A DNA stretch of 52,176 nt from Paracoccus binzhouensis (GCF_016446475.1 NZ_JAEHFP010000014.1:1-52176); one strand, 5' to 3'. Positions 28,527-38,763 are shown, counted from the stretch's first letter. Notes: a model not told the origin generated them from the letters alone. A program made the numbers and translations.

Positions 28527-29650
28527 CAGCGCCCCTCGGCCGAGGCCGGCAGGCCCAGCCCGTGACGCTTCAGCAGCGCATGGCGGCGCGCCGCCTGCAA
28601 GTCGGCGGCGACCATCTCGGCGATCATCTCGCGCAACCCGGTCTCGGGCCGCCAGCCCAGCCGCTGATGCGCCTTGGCGGCGTCGCCCAGCAGGCTGGCC
28701 ACTTCGGCGGGGCGGAAATATTTCGGATCGACCCGCATCACCACGTCGCCCGGTCTGACCGCCGGCGCCAGATCGCCCGCGACCGAGGCGACCACCGCCA
28801 CCTCCTCGAGGCCCTTGCCGCGGAATTCCAGCGCCATGCCAAGCTCCTCGGCCGCCCAGATCAGGAACTGGCGCACGGAATGCTGCTCGCCGGTGGCGAT
28901 GACATAGTCGTCGGGCGCGTCGCATTGCAGCATCAGCCATTGCATCCGCACATAGTCGCGGGCATGGCCCCAGTCGCGCAAGGCGTCGAGATTGCCCATA
29001 TAGAGGCATTTCTCCAGCCCCTGGGCGATATTCGCCAGCCCGCGGGTGATCTTGCGGGTGACGAAGGTCTCGCCCCGGCGCGGGCTCTCGTGGTTGAACA
29101 GGATGCCGTTGCAGGCAAAGATCCCATAGGCCTCGCGATAGTTCACCGTGATCCAATAGGCATAGAGCTTGGCCACCGCATAGGGGCTGCGGGGATGGAA
29201 GGGCGTGCGCTCGGTCTGCGGCGTCTCGCGCACCAGCCCGTAAAGCTCGGAACTCGAGGCCTGGTAATAGCGCGTCACCCCCTCCAGCCCCAGGAAGCGG
29301 ATCGCCTCCAGAAGCCGCAGCGCCCCCAGCCCATCCACGTCGGCGGTATATTCCGGCGTCTCGAAACTGACCGCGACATGGGATTGCGCGCCCAGGTTGT
29401 AGACCTCGTCCGGGCGCACCTCGGCCATGATCCGGGTTAGGTTCGAGCTGTCGGTCAGATCGCCGTAATGCAGAAAGAAGCGCGGCGATGTCTCGTGCGG
29501 ATCCTGGAAGATGTGATCGACGCGCTGGGTGTTGAAGGACGAGGCGCGGCGCTTGATGCCGTGCACCTCATAGCCCTTGTCCAGCAGGAACTCGGCCAGG
29601 TAGGAGCCGTCCTGCCCGGTGACCCCGGTGATGAGCGCCTTCTTCACCAT
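28526..29650 (-). CDS. gmd: GDP-mannose 4,6-dehydratase
   Basis: Gmd converts GDP-D-mannose to GDP-4-keto-6-deoxy-D-mannose, the shared precursor of GDP-fucose, GDP-rhamnose, GDP-perosamine and GDP-colitose. The 374-residue protein has [10 protein letters not shown] (9-18) for NADP binding, [11 protein letters not shown], the SSSELYG segment with catalytic residues, and Tyr157/Lys161 in SPYAVAK. The start is the ATG at 29650 with a strong AGGAGG ribosome binding site, making it the first gene of the tightly coupled set gmd, colC/fcl, colD. GDP-mannose itself must come from genes outside the window. Confidence 0.96.
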   Translation of the reverse strand: MVKKALITGVTGQDGSYLAEFLLDKGYEVHGIKRRASSFNTQRVDHIFQDPHETSPRFFLHYGDLTDSSNLTRIMAEVRPDEVYNLGAQSHVAVSFETPEYTADVDGLGALRLLEAIRFLGLEGVTRYYQASSSELYGLVRETPQTERTPFHPRSPYAVAKLYAYWITVNYREAYGIFACNGILFNHESPRRGETFVTRKITRGLANIAQGLEKCLYMGNLDALRDWGHARDYVRMQWLMLQCDAPDDYVIATGEQHSVRQFLIWAAEELGMALEFRGKGLEEVAVVASVAGDLAPAVRPGDVVMRVDPKYFRPAEVASLLGDAAKAHQRLGWRPETGLREMIAEMVAADLQAARRHALLKRHGLGLPASAEGR

Positions 29651-29667
29651 TCATCCTCCTGGCCCGT

Positions 29668-29740
29668 CTTCTTTGCTCTTCAAATACCCATGCGACCGCG
29701 CAAGCTTCGCTGTCCTCTGGGTATTTCCAGAGCAAAGAAG
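29668..29740. repeat. Inverted pair of terminator-tail repeats between gmd and proS
   Basis: Two copies of the window's recurring 25-base element face each other. The left arm (29668-29692) contains CTTCTTTGCTC and AAATACCCATG. The right arm (29717-29740) contains GGGTATTT and AGCAAAGAAG. The arms are complementary over about 20 of 24 positions and could form a long stem with a 24-base loop in RNA or a cruciform in DNA. They lie 17 bases upstream of the gmd start codon, so the structure could affect gmd expression as well as end the proS transcript. Confidence 0.75.
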
Positions 29741-29743
29741 AAC

Positions 29744-29780
29744 GCAGGCGCCGCCCGAGATCGTCTTGCCCGGCGCCTGC
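29744..29780 (-). terminator. GC-rich hairpin directly before the repeat tail (proS side)
   Basis: GCAGGCGCCG (29744-29753) and CGGCGCCTGC (29771-29780) form a perfect 10-base-pair stem with a 17-base loop. On the minus strand it is followed within a few bases by the CTTCTTTGCTC repeat tail, the same order seen after tkt and uvrB. Confidence 0.6.
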
Positions 29781-29800
29781 CTTCACCGTTTCCCCAACAT

Positions 29801-29831
29801 CCTGCGGCCGCGCCTTCCGCACGGCCGCAGG
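29801..29831 (-). terminator. Hairpin immediately after proS
   Basis: CCTGCGGCCG (29801-29810) and CGGCCGCAGG (29822-29831) form a perfect 10-base-pair stem with an 11-base loop, two bases past the proS stop codon. It is the first of two tandem hairpins ending this transcript. Confidence 0.6.
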
Positions 29832-29833
29832 GC

Positions 29834-31186
29834 TCATTTCGCCGCGTCGAAGACCGACTGGTAGATCTCCTTCAGCCGCGCCACCGCCTCCTGCGGCGAC
29901 ATCTCGATCGACTCGCCGGTGCGGCGCGCGGTCAGCTCGACCTTGTTCGCGGCCAGGCCGCGCGGGCCGACGGTGATCCGCCAGGGCAGGCCGATCAGGT
30001 CCATGGTGGCGAATTTCGCCCCCGCCCGCTCGTCGCGGTCGTCATAAAGCGGGTCAAGCCCCTGCGCCTTCAACTCGGCATAAAGCGCCTCGCAGGCGCC
30101 GTCGGTCGAGGCGTCGCCCTGCTTGAGGTTGACGATGCCGACATGGAAGGGCGTCACGCCCTCGGGCCAGACGATGCCCTTGTCGTCATGGCTGGCCTCG
30201 ATGATCGCGCCCAGCAGGCGGCTGACGCCGATGCCGTGCGAACCCATATGCACCGGCACGCGCTGGCCGTCCGGGCCGACGACCGTCGCCCCCATCGGCT
30301 CGGAATACTTGGTGCCGAAATAGAAGATCTGCCCGACCTCGATGCCGCGCGCCTGGCGGCGGCGGGCCTCGGGAACCTGCTCGAACAGCGCCGGGTCGTG
30401 GGTCTCGTCGGTGCGGGCATAGCGGCTGGTGAACTCCTCGAGCACCGCCTGGCATTCGGCGACGTTGTCATAGTCGATGGCGCGGTCGCCGAATTTCAGG
30501 TCGGTGATCTCGCTGTCGTAGAACACCTCGGATTCGCCGGTCTCGGCCAGCACCAGGAATTCATGGGTATAGTCGCCGCCGATCGGCCCGCCATCGGCGC
30601 GCATCGGGATGGCCTGCAACCCCATGCGCTCGTAGCTGCGCAGGTAGCTGACCAGGTGGCGGTTATAGGCGTGCAGCGCGTCTTCCTTGGTCAGGTCGAA
30701 ATTGTAGCCGTCCTTCATCAGGAATTCGCGGCCGCGCATGACGCCGAAGCGCGGGCGGATCTCGTCGCGGAACTTCCACTGGATGTGATACAGCGTCAGC
30801 GGCAGGTCCTTGTAGCTGTTCACATGCGACCGGAAGATGTCGGTGATCATCTCCTCGTTCGTAGGGCCATAGAGCAGGTCGCGCTTGTGGCGGTCCTTGA
30901 TGCGCAGCATCTCCTCGCCGTAATCGTCATAGCGGCCGCTCTCGCGCCACAGGTCGGCCGATTGCAGCGTCGGCATCAGCATGGCGATATGGCCGGCGCG
31001 GGCCTGTTCCTCGTGCACGATCTGCTCGATGCGCCTGAGCACCTTGAAGCCCAGCGGCAACCAGGAATAGATGCCTGCTGCCTGCTGCTTGATCATGCCC
31101 GCCCGCAGCATCAGCCGGTGGCTGACGATCTGCGCCTCTTTGGGGTCTTCCTTCAGGACGGGCATGAAATAGCGCGACAGACGCAT
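29834..31186 (-). CDS. proS: Prolyl-tRNA synthetase (short alphaproteobacterial form)
   Basis: ProS charges tRNA-Pro with proline in the cytoplasm. The 450-residue protein has the class II synthetase core, with [33 protein letters not shown] and [17 protein letters not shown]-terminal anticodon-binding domain begins near residue 345. The editing insertion found in the roughly 570-residue proteobacterial ProRS is missing, as is normal for alphaproteobacteria, where a separate editing protein usually acts. The reading frame stays open for another 2.3 kb upstream, but the family start is the Met at 31186 ([13 protein letters not shown]). Confidence 0.95.
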   Translation of the reverse strand: MRLSRYFMPVLKEDPKEAQIVSHRLMLRAGMIKQQAAGIYSWLPLGFKVLRRIEQIVHEEQARAGHIAMLMPTLQSADLWRESGRYDDYGEEMLRIKDRHKRDLLYGPTNEEMITDIFRSHVNSYKDLPLTLYHIQWKFRDEIRPRFGVMRGREFLMKDGYNFDLTKEDALHAYNRHLVSYLRSYERMGLQAIPMRADGGPIGGDYTHEFLVLAETGESEVFYDSEITDLKFGDRAIDYDNVAECQAVLEEFTSRYARTDETHDPALFEQVPEARRRQARGIEVGQIFYFGTKYSEPMGATVVGPDGQRVPVHMGSHGIGVSRLLGAIIEASHDDKGIVWPEGVTPFHVGIVNLKQGDASTDGACEALYAELKAQGLDPLYDDRDERAGAKFATMDLIGLPWRITVGPRGLAANKVELTARRTGESIEMSPQEAVARLKEIYQSVFDAAK

Positions 31187-31315
31187 GGCGAAATCCTCAT
31201 GGTGGCCGGGACGAGTTAGCGCAGAGCGGATAGCGGGGCAACGCCCTTCCTTGCAAGCGGCGGCGCGACCGTCCACATAGGAACCCGAACGCGGGGACAG
31301 GAGCGGAAGACAGCC

Positions 31316-32620
31316 ATGCAATTGCCGGTGCACAAACAGGTCCTGTATTGGGGCGGCGCGGCCCTGGTGCTGCTGCTGGCGCTCTGGGGGCTGGGCAATG
31401 CCATCATGCCCTTCATCATGGGCGCGGCGGTGGCCTATCTCCTCGATCCGCTGGCCGACCGGCTGGAGCGGCTGGGGCTGTCGCGCACCGCCTCGGTCGT
31501 GGTGATCACGCTCTGCGGCCTGCTGGTGGTGGTGGCGCTGTTCCTGCTGCTGGTGCCGGTGCTGGTGCGCCAGACCACGGCGCTGATCGAGACGGCGCCG
31601 CAGATGTTCCAGCAGCTGCAGCGCTTCCTGATGACCCGCTTTCCCGAGATCTTCACCGAGGGCAGCCCGGTCAACACCGCGCTGACCAACATGGGCCAGC
31701 AGATCAGCGAGCGCGGCGGCCAGCTGGTCAGCACGCTGCTCGGCTCGGTCATGGGCGTGGTCAGCATGGTCATGCTGGTGGTCATCGTGCCGGTGGTGGC
31801 CTTCTACCTGCTGCTCGACTGGGACAACATGGTGGACCGGCTGGATGAGCTGCTGCCCCGCGAGCATGCCGGCACCGTGCGCCGCCTGGGGCACGAGATC
31901 GACGCGGCGCTGTCGGGATTCGTGCGCGGGCAGGGCATGGTCATCCTGATCCTGGGCACCTTCTATTCGGTCTGCCTGGGGCTGATCGGCCTGCCCTTCG
32001 GGGTGGCGATCGGGGTGATTGCCGCCTCGCTCTCGTTCATTCCCTATGTCGGCGTGCTGGTCGGCGGCGCCACCGCCATCGGCGTGGCGCTGTTTTCCTT
32101 CTGGGGCGAGCCGGTCTGGATCGGCGCGGTGATCGCGGTCTTCGTCATCGGCCAGATCGTCGAGGGCAACTACCTGCAACCCAAGATCGTCGGCGGCAGC
32201 ATCGGCCTGCATCCGGTCTGGCTGATGCTGGCCCTGACCGTCTTCGGCACGCTGTTCGGTTTCGTCGGGCTGCTGGTCGCGGTGCCGGCGGCGGCGGCGC
32301 TGGGGGTGCTGGTGCGCTTCGCGGTCGCGCGCTACAAGGAAAGCGCGCTCTATACCGGGCGCGAGGTGCCCTCGCCGCCGCCCCCGCCCACCCTGGTCGA
32401 GCTGGTGCCGCGCGGCACCACCGAGCGCGCCCGCCAACTGGCGCAGATGTCGCGCGACGTGGCGGTGGCGCAGATCCAGCGCGAGGAGCACCTGGCGCAT
32501 CTGCTGGAGGAGCACCAGCATCGCCAGCAGGCCGGCGAGGTGCCGGATGCCGAGGGTCCGCCCTCGCCCTCGGAGCTTTGGGCCGAGGCCCGCGAGAGCC
32601 GGGAAGGCAAGGGCGGCTGA
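31316..32620 (+). CDS. AI-2E family transporter (PerM/YdgG type)
   Basis: This 434-residue inner-membrane protein has the AI-2E exporter family pattern of about eight spans in two groups. They are separated by a hydrophilic region (about 90-150) rich in amphipathic helix, with conserved [25 protein letters not shown] and [17 protein letters not shown]. The C-terminal 80 residues form a charged cytoplasmic tail. Members include exporters of autoinducer-2 and Na+/H+ antiporters, so the substrate is open. It is followed after 3 bases by hdaA, a neighbourhood seen in many proteobacteria, and an AGGAG ribosome binding site precedes the ATG. Confidence 0.86.
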   Translation: MQLPVHKQVLYWGGAALVLLLALWGLGNAIMPFIMGAAVAYLLDPLADRLERLGLSRTASVVVITLCGLLVVVALFLLLVPVLVRQTTALIETAPQMFQQLQRFLMTRFPEIFTEGSPVNTALTNMGQQISERGGQLVSTLLGSVMGVVSMVMLVVIVPVVAFYLLLDWDNMVDRLDELLPREHAGTVRRLGHEIDAALSGFVRGQGMVILILGTFYSVCLGLIGLPFGVAIGVIAASLSFIPYVGVLVGGATAIGVALFSFWGEPVWIGAVIAVFVIGQIVEGNYLQPKIVGGSIGLHPVWLMLALTVFGTLFGFVGLLVAVPAAAALGVLVRFAVARYKESALYTGREVPSPPPPPTLVELVPRGTTERARQLAQMSRDVAVAQIQREEHLAHLLEEHQHRQQAGEVPDAEGPPSPSELWAEARESREGKGG

Positions 32621-32623
32621 ACG

Positions 32624-33313
32624 GTGGCAAGGCAGCTGACCCTGGACCTGACGATGCCTCCGGCATCGACGCGCGATGATTTCCTGATCACCTCGGCCAA
32701 TCGCGACGCGCTGGCCATGCTGGACGCGCCGGCGCGCTGGCCGCAGGGGCGGCTCTTGCTGATCGGGGCCGGCGGCGCCGGCAAGTCGCACCTGGTCGGC
32801 TTCTGGGCGGCCGAGCATGGCGCGCAGCTGTGTCAGGCCTGGACCCTGACCCCCGCCAATGCCGGCGATCTGGTGCACCCTCAGGGGGCGCTGGTCGTCG
32901 AGGACGCGCATGAGATCGGCGGCAATGCCGCGGCCGAGCAGGGGCTGTTCCACCTGTGGAACCTGGCGGGCGCCCGGCAGGCGCTGCTGCTGATCACCGC
33001 GCGCACGCCGCCGCGCGACTGGGGGGTGATGCTGCCCGACCTGCGCTCGCGGCTGGAAGCGGCGGCGCAGGCGATCCTGGGCCCGCCCGACGACGCATTG
33101 CTGCCGGCGGTGCTGGTCAAGCTGTTCGCCGACCGCCAGATCCAGGTCGCGCCCGAAGTGGTGGACTGGCTGGCCCTGCGCATGGAGCGCGACCTGGACC
33201 TGGCCCGCCGCCTGGTCGCCGCCATCGACCGGGAATCGCTGGCCGACCGCCGCGCCATCACCCGGCGCCTGGCGGCCGAGCTGCTGGACAAGCTCTGCCC
33301 CTCCGACGCATGA
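32624..33313 (+). CDS. hdaA: DnaA regulatory inactivator-like protein (HdaA)
   Basis: HdaA, bound to the DNA polymerase sliding clamp, stimulates ATP hydrolysis by DnaA after replication starts, preventing re-initiation. The 229-residue protein opens with QLTLDL (4-9), which fits the clamp-binding motif. It then shows a DnaA-like AAA+ core with Walker A GAGGAGKS, Walker B VVEDAH, and the arginine-containing LPDLRSRL box. There is no DNA-binding domain IV, distinguishing it from DnaA. Translation begins at a GTG, three bases after the transporter stop. Polyphosphate genes follow. Confidence 0.85.
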   Translation: MARQLTLDLTMPPASTRDDFLITSANRDALAMLDAPARWPQGRLLLIGAGGAGKSHLVGFWAAEHGAQLCQAWTLTPANAGDLVHPQGALVVEDAHEIGGNAAAEQGLFHLWNLAGARQALLLITARTPPRDWGVMLPDLRSRLEAAAQAILGPPDDALLPAVLVKLFADRQIQVAPEVVDWLALRMERDLDLARRLVAAIDRESLADRRAITRRLAAELLDKLCPSDA

Positions 33314-33344
33314 TCGCCGCGCATTTTTCCCGAAGTTCCGTGAC

Positions 33345-35510
33345 ATGACCCAGGCCGATTTCCTGAAATCCCCCTTTCCCACCCCTCGGGCGCTGCCCGA
33401 AGGCGCGCCCGAGGGGCCGGCGCGCTTCTTCAACCGCGAGATCAGCTGGCTCGCCTTCAACTGGCGGGTGCTGGACGAGGCCCGCAACCCGCGCGTGCCG
33501 CTGCTGGAACGGCTGCGCTTCCTGTCGATCTCGGCCACCAACCTCGACGAGTTCTACACCGTCCGCGTCGCCGGCCTGCGCGAACTGGTGCGCGAGGGCA
33601 ACACCAACCTTTCCGACGACGGGCTGACCGCGGCCGAGCAGCTGGCCCTGGTCAATGCCGACGCCCGGCGGCTGATGGGCGCCCAGCAGGCGGTCTGGAA
33701 CGGCTTGCGGCGCGAGATGGAACAGGCCGACATCTCGATCCTGTCGCGCGGCCGCGTTACCCGCGCCGAGGAGGAATTCCTGCGCCGGCATTTCATGGAG
33801 CAGGTGTTTCCGGTGCTGTCGCCGCTGGCCATCGACCCGGCGCACCCCTTCCCCTTCATCCCGAACGCGGGCTTTTCGCTGGCGCTGGAGCTGGCGCGGG
33901 AAAGCGACGGCCAGCAGATGCAGGCGCTGCTGCCGATCCCCCAGCAGATCGCCCGCTTCGTGCCGCTGCCCGGCGGCAAGCGCTTCCTGCGGCTGGAGGA
34001 CCTGCTGCTGATGCACCTGCCCAGCCTGTTCCCCGGCTATCGCGACATCGGCCATTGCGCCTTCCGTGTGCTGCGCGACAGCGACCTGGAGGTCGAGGAG
34101 GAGGCCGAGGACCTGGTGCGCGAGTTCGAGACCGCGCTGAAGCGCCGCCGCCGCGGCTCGGTCATCCGCCTGAAGATCACCGCCGGCGCCCCCGACCGGC
34201 TGCGCCGGCTGATCATGGAGGAACTGGACGTCGATCCCGAGGAGGTGGTCGAGGTCGAGGGCCTGTTGGGCATGGCCGACCTGCGCGAGCTGGTGCTGGA
34301 CAGCCGCCGCGACCTGCAATGGCCGAGCTTCACCCCCCGCGTGCCGGAACGGGTGCAGGACCATGACGGCGACATGTTCGCGGCCATCCGGCAAAAGGAC
34401 ATGCTGCTGCATCACCCCTACGAGACCTTCGACATGGTGGTGCGTTTCCTGGCGCAGGCGGCGCGCGACCCGGACGTGCTGGCGATCAAGCAGACGCTCT
34501 ACCGCACCTCGCGCGACAGCCCCATCGTCGACGCGCTGTGCGAGGCAGCCGAATCGGGCAAGTCGGTGACGGCGCTGGTCGAGCTGAAGGCGCGCTTCGA
34601 CGAGGCCGCGAACATCCGCCAGTCCCGGCGGCTGGAACGGGCCGGCGCGCATGTCGTCTATGGCTTCGTGCAATACAAGACCCATGCCAAGATCAGCACC
34701 GTCGTCCGGCGCGAGGGCGACCAGCTTGTCACCTATTGCCATTTCGGCACCGGCAACTATCACCCGATCACCGCGCGGATCTATACCGACCTGTCGCTGT
34801 TCACCTGCGACCCGGCGCTGGGGCGCGACGCGTCCAAGGTGTTCAACTTCCTGTCCGGCTACGTCCAGCCCGACGGGCTGGAGAACATGGCGATCTCGCC
34901 CATCGACCTGAAAGAGACGCTCTTGAGCCTGATCGCGCGCGAGGCGGAATTCGCCCGACGCGGCCGGCCGGCCGAGATCTGGGCCAAGATGAACAGCCTG
35001 ATCGAGAAGGACGTGATCGAGGCGCTGTATGCCGCCAGCCAGGCCGGGGTCAGGATCAACCTGGTGATCCGCGGCATCTGCGGCCTGCGTCCCGGCATCG
35101 CCGGCCTGTCCGACAATATCCGCGTCAAGTCCATCGTCGGCCGCTTCCTGGAGCATTCGCGCATCGTCTGCTTCGGCAACGGCCATGCCTTGCCCTCGAA
35201 ACGCGCGCGGGTCTTCATCAGTTCGGCCGACTGGATGGGGCGCAACCTGTCGCGCCGGGTGGAAACCCTGATCGAATGCTTCAACGACACGGTCAAGGCG
35301 CAGATCACTAGCCAGATCATGGCCGCCAACATGGCCGACGAGGCACAGAGCTGGCTTCTGCAGCCCGACGGGCGCTATCTGCGCTACCTGCCGGCCGGCC
35401 GCGACGACCTGTTCTGCTGTCACAGGTTCTTCATGGAGAACCCGTCATTGTCGGGCCGCGGCAGCGCCGGTGCCCGCGACGTTCCGGCGCTGACGCACTC
35501 GACGGATTGA
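33345..35510 (+). CDS. ppk1: Polyphosphate kinase 1
   Basis: PPK1 reversibly polymerises the terminal phosphate of ATP into polyphosphate at the inner face of the membrane. The 721-residue length is typical. It begins with the conserved [19 protein letters not shown] segment, then [36 protein letters not shown] and YKTHAKI follow, the last carrying the phosphorylated histidine. [15 protein letters not shown] is in the C-terminal domain. It starts 31 bases after hdaA and is followed by ppx, a common pairing for making and degrading polyphosphate. Confidence 0.96.
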   Translation: MTQADFLKSPFPTPRALPEGAPEGPARFFNREISWLAFNWRVLDEARNPRVPLLERLRFLSISATNLDEFYTVRVAGLRELVREGNTNLSDDGLTAAEQLALVNADARRLMGAQQAVWNGLRREMEQADISILSRGRVTRAEEEFLRRHFMEQVFPVLSPLAIDPAHPFPFIPNAGFSLALELARESDGQQMQALLPIPQQIARFVPLPGGKRFLRLEDLLLMHLPSLFPGYRDIGHCAFRVLRDSDLEVEEEAEDLVREFETALKRRRRGSVIRLKITAGAPDRLRRLIMEELDVDPEEVVEVEGLLGMADLRELVLDSRRDLQWPSFTPRVPERVQDHDGDMFAAIRQKDMLLHHPYETFDMVVRFLAQAARDPDVLAIKQTLYRTSRDSPIVDALCEAAESGKSVTALVELKARFDEAANIRQSRRLERAGAHVVYGFVQYKTHAKISTVVRREGDQLVTYCHFGTGNYHPITARIYTDLSLFTCDPALGRDASKVFNFLSGYVQPDGLENMAISPIDLKETLLSLIAREAEFARRGRPAEIWAKMNSLIEKDVIEALYAASQAGVRINLVIRGICGLRPGIAGLSDNIRVKSIVGRFLEHSRIVCFGNGHALPSKRARVFISSADWMGRNLSRRVETLIECFNDTVKAQITSQIMAANMADEAQSWLLQPDGRYLRYLPAGRDDLFCCHRFFMENPSLSGRGSAGARDVPALTHSTD

Positions 35511-35577
35511 CGCAAGGGGTTAATTGCCCCATCCAAGTCGCGCGCGCCCACGAGGTAACGGAATCGAGAGGAACCCG

Positions 35578-37119
35578 ATGAACGGTGTCGTGACCGCTAG
35601 CGGAGAAACCATCGAGCCCTTCGGGAGATCGCTGTTCGAGCGGGCATCGGAACGCTCGCTGAGCCGGGTGGGGGTGGTCGATGTGGGCTCGAACTCGATC
35701 CGCATGGTGGTCTTCGACGGCGCCGCGCGCTCGCCGGCCTATTTCTACAACGAGAAGGTGATGGCCGGGCTGGGCCAGGGCCTGGCCAGCACCGGCCGGC
35801 TGAACCCGGAAGGCGTGCGCCGCGGCATGGCCGCGCTGCGCCGCTTTGCCGTGCTGGCCGACAGCATGGGCATCAAGCCGCTGACCTGCGTCGCCACCGC
35901 CGCCGTGCGCGAGGCCGAGGACGGCCCCGCCTTCCGCAAGGCGGTCGAGAAGGAGACCGGGCTGAAGCTTCTGGTCATCGACGGCGAGGAGGAGGCGCGG
36001 CTGTCCGCGCAGGGCGTGCTGCTGGGCTGGCCGGATGCGAAGGGGCTGGTTTGCGACATCGGCGGCAACTCGATGGAGCTGGCCGAGGTCGAGGGCGGCA
36101 AGGTCGGCCGCCGCATCTCGACGCCGCTGGGCCCGTTTCGGCTGCAGCAGGTCAAGGGCGGCGCCTCGGGCCTGCGCGACCATATCCGCAAGGTGATCGA
36201 TCAGGCCGCCGCCGCTCTGGGACGCGGGCACGAACAGATCTACCTGGTCGGCGGTTCGTGGCGGGCCATCGCGCGGCTGGACATGGAGCGGGTGAAATAC
36301 CCGATGACGGTGCTGCACGAATACCGCATGTCGCCCGAGGCGGTGGCCGACACGGTGAAATGGATCGGCGACAAGACCGTGCAGGAAATGCGGGCGATGA
36401 CCGGCATTTCGCAAAGCCGGATGGAATTGGTGCCGCTGGCCAGCCTGGTGCTGCGCCAGCTGGTCGAGAGCATGAAGCCGAAATCGCTGGCGGTCTCCTC
36501 CTACGGCATCCGCGAGGGGCTGCTCTACGAGCAGATGCCCTCGGGGCTGCGCTCGCGCGATCCGCTGATCGAGGCGGCGCGCTTCTCCGAGCGGCAGATG
36601 GCGCGCATGCCCGGCTTCGGCAAGAGGCTCTACCAGTTCCTGGAGCCGCTGTTCGGCGACCTGCCGCCCGAGCGTGACCGGCTGGTCAAGGCCGCCTGCC
36701 TGCTGCACGACACCACCTGGCGCACCCATCCCGATTACCGCGCCGATGCCTGTTTCGACAACGTGACGCGCGCCAACATGGCGGCGCTGTCGCATCCCGA
36801 GCGGGTGTTCCTGGGCCTGTCGCTGCTGCATCGCTACAAGAACAGCCGCACCAATTCGCCCATGGCGCCGCTGTTCGCGCTGCTCTCGGACAAGGAGATC
36901 CGCGAGGCCGAGGTGCTGGGCAAGGCGATGCGCTTCGGCGCCATGTTCTCGGTCAAGGATCCGGCCGAGGCGGGGACCTTGAAGCTGCAGCGCAAGAAGG
37001 GTGTGCTGGAGCTGAAGCTGACCCGCACCGGCCGGGCGCTGATGGGCGAGGTTGCCGAGGTGCGCTTCCGGGCGCTGGCCGATGCGCTGGGGGTGACGCC
37101 GGCGGTGACGCAGGGCTGA
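35578..37119 (+). CDS. ppx: Exopolyphosphatase (Ppx/GppA family)
   Basis: This cytoplasmic enzyme removes terminal phosphates from polyphosphate, or hydrolyses pppGpp in related members. The 513-residue protein has the ASKHA phosphatase motifs GVVDVGSNSIRMVVFDG (N-terminal phosphate loop) and CDIGGNSMELAEV (second loop), and a C-terminal HD-like helical domain including LLHDTTWRTHPDYR. The ATG at 35578 follows an AGAGGA ribosome binding site and is preferred over an in-frame ATG 54 bases upstream. It lies 67 bases past ppk1, likely in the same transcript. Confidence 0.92.
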   Translation: MNGVVTASGETIEPFGRSLFERASERSLSRVGVVDVGSNSIRMVVFDGAARSPAYFYNEKVMAGLGQGLASTGRLNPEGVRRGMAALRRFAVLADSMGIKPLTCVATAAVREAEDGPAFRKAVEKETGLKLLVIDGEEEARLSAQGVLLGWPDAKGLVCDIGGNSMELAEVEGGKVGRRISTPLGPFRLQQVKGGASGLRDHIRKVIDQAAAALGRGHEQIYLVGGSWRAIARLDMERVKYPMTVLHEYRMSPEAVADTVKWIGDKTVQEMRAMTGISQSRMELVPLASLVLRQLVESMKPKSLAVSSYGIREGLLYEQMPSGLRSRDPLIEAARFSERQMARMPGFGKRLYQFLEPLFGDLPPERDRLVKAACLLHDTTWRTHPDYRADACFDNVTRANMAALSHPERVFLGLSLLHRYKNSRTNSPMAPLFALLSDKEIREAEVLGKAMRFGAMFSVKDPAEAGTLKLQRKKGVLELKLTRTGRALMGEVAEVRFRALADALGVTPAVTQG

Positions 37120-37189
37120 GCGGCCAAGCGCCCTGGGGGGCCGGCGCCCGGGAAGCGGATCGGCGGCCCGCGGCGGTTCTGGCGGCCCT

Positions 37190-38245
37190 TCAGGCGCCCC
37201 AGGTCCGTTCCAGCACCGAAAGCCAGTTCCTCCAGGCGATCTTTTCCACCAGCGCGCGGCCATAGCCATGCGCCAGCATGGCCTCGATGAGGTCTGGCAG
37301 CGCCGCGGCATCGGCCAGGTCCTCGGGCATGTCGGCGCCGTCGAAATCCGAGCCGAGCGCCACGCCGTCCTCGCCCAGCAGCGACAGCAGGTGGTCGAGA
37401 TGGCGCAGCATGATCTCGAAGCCCCGCATCGGCTCGCGCCGGCCCTCGGGATGCAGGAAGCCCACGGCGAAGTTCAGCCCGACCAGGCCGCCGCTGCCGG
37501 CGATCACCCGCAATTGCCGGTCGGTCAGGTTGCGCGAACTGGGCGCCACGGCATGGGCGCAGCTGTGGCTGGCGACCAGCGGCGCATCGGAAAGCCGCGC
37601 CACGTCGTCGAAGCCCTTCTCGTTCAGATGCGACAGGTCCAGCATGATGCGCAGCCGGTTGCATTCCTTGACCAATTCCTTGCCGGCATCGGTCAGCCCC
37701 GGCCCGGTATCGGGCGGGGACGGGAAGGCGAAGGGCACGCCATGGCCGTAGCGGGTCGGCCGCGACCAGACCGGCCCCAGCGAGCGCAACCCCATCGCAT
37801 GCCAGAGATGCAGCGCGTCGAGATCGGGGATCGGCTCGGCGCCCTCGACATGCAGGATGGCGGCGATGCGGCCGGCGGCCATGGCGGCGCGGATCTCGGC
37901 GGCGCTGCGGCAGATCGCCAGTGTGCCGGTCCGCGCCATCGCCATCAGTTGCCCGGCCTGGGCCAGGGCATGGGGCAGGGCCTCGACGGCCGGCACCTCG
38001 GGCGGCAGGGGCAGGGCGAAGGGCGGGTTCTTCTTCAGCATCGCTGCCAGCGCGTCGTCGGGGCCGGGCGGCGAGGGCGTCCAGATGGCGAAGAAGCCGC
38101 CCGCGAAGCCGCCCGCCCGCATGCGCGGCAGGTCCAGATGGCCGCTACCGTCGCCTTCCAGCCAGAGCCGGTCGCGCCCGGGCCCTGCCGCCACCATGCG
38201 CTGCAGGAAATCGTTGTGACCGTCGAAGACCGGAATCATGCTCAT
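37190..38245 (-). CDS. Membrane dipeptidase family (peptidase M19) hydrolase
   Basis: This 351-residue protein resembles renal dipeptidase, a two-zinc enzyme cleaving dipeptides, including some with D-residues. The metal ligands are visible: HND in VFDGHNDF near residue 10, Glu in LHVEGAEPI, and histidines in DLSHLNEKGF and ASHSCAHAVAPSSRNL. Asp is in GSDFDGAD. There is no signal peptide, so bacterial members of this sort act in the cytoplasm on peptidoglycan or diet-derived dipeptides. The start MSMIPVFDGHND at 38245 fits family starts. It converges on ppx across a 70-base gap. Confidence 0.92.
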   Translation of the reverse strand: MSMIPVFDGHNDFLQRMVAAGPGRDRLWLEGDGSGHLDLPRMRAGGFAGGFFAIWTPSPPGPDDALAAMLKKNPPFALPLPPEVPAVEALPHALAQAGQLMAMARTGTLAICRSAAEIRAAMAAGRIAAILHVEGAEPIPDLDALHLWHAMGLRSLGPVWSRPTRYGHGVPFAFPSPPDTGPGLTDAGKELVKECNRLRIMLDLSHLNEKGFDDVARLSDAPLVASHSCAHAVAPSSRNLTDRQLRVIAGSGGLVGLNFAVGFLHPEGRREPMRGFEIMLRHLDHLLSLLGEDGVALGSDFDGADMPEDLADAAALPDLIEAMLAHGYGRALVEKIAWRNWLSVLERTWGA

Positions 38246-38425
38246 GTCCTTTCGCCTTGCGCGGCGCAACATGCGCCGGTTGCGCGCGCGCCGCAAGCCG
38301 CGGGGGATGCGGCGCGTTGCGACCGGCCGGGGAGGCGTCTGGACAGGACAGGCACGAGCACGGGCAAGGGCACGGGGAAGCCGGCGACGAGGAGGTCGCA
38401 CAGGCATGGCCGCGCAGCGGGCGGG
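38246..38425. other. Gene-free stretch before the remnant
   Basis: This is the first part of the only gap over 300 bases in the window (38246-38763). It has a high density of CG and GC steps and open frames on several strands, but none has a coding-like codon pattern, a ribosome binding site or recognisable protein features. I see nothing definite in it. Confidence 0.5.
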
Positions 38426-38730
38426 ATGGCCGAGCATCGCCGGAAAGGCGGCCCGGACGCGAAGACCGCGCCGGCAAGGGGTGCCGGGCAGACGCGCCGC
38501 GGCCTGGAACTCCGCTGCGTGCACGAGCTCGACCGGATCTTCTTTCGTCGCTGGCGGCTGGACGGCGGCTGGCTATCCGGGCCGAGGCCGGGCGGGCGCT
38601 GGAGATCTTCCACGACAGGCTGGCCCGGCAGACGCGCCTGGCGGTGACGGACCGGCTTTATCCGGGGCTCGGGCATCTGTGCCTGCAGCGGGGCAGAAAA
38701 CCCCCTTCCCTCGGGCCGGGACTGCGCTAA
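38426..38730 (+). pseudogene. Possible frame-broken gene remnant, unknown function
   Basis: From an ATG at 38426 one frame reads convincingly as protein up to about 38575, including LRCVHELDRIFFRRWRLDGG. The coding-like pattern (GC-rich third, mixed second positions) then continues in a different frame as AEAGRALEIFHDRLARQTRL and TDRLYPGLG to a stop at 38730. Joined across a single-base shift near 38570-38585 the two halves would make a protein of about 100 residues. I do not recognise it. It may be a decayed gene, a true frameshift, or a sequencing error. Chance coding-like composition in GC-rich DNA is also possible. Confidence 0.3.
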
Positions 38731-38763
38731 GCTGAAGCGGCAGCGAGGCAGGAGACCCAGCCA

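Noticed and set aside
29834..33541. A continuous 1235-codon minus-strand reading frame
   Set aside because: Only the last 450 codons are proS. The upstream part is antisense to the AI-2E transporter, hdaA and ppk1, is rich in Arg, Gln and His, and has no domain features. It is a GC-rich shadow frame.
38238..38735. 165-codon plus-strand frame in the gap before the ABM gene
   Set aside because: Arg/Gly/Ala-rich composition, no ribosome binding site and no domain. The better-supported signal there is the two-frame remnant at 38426-38730.
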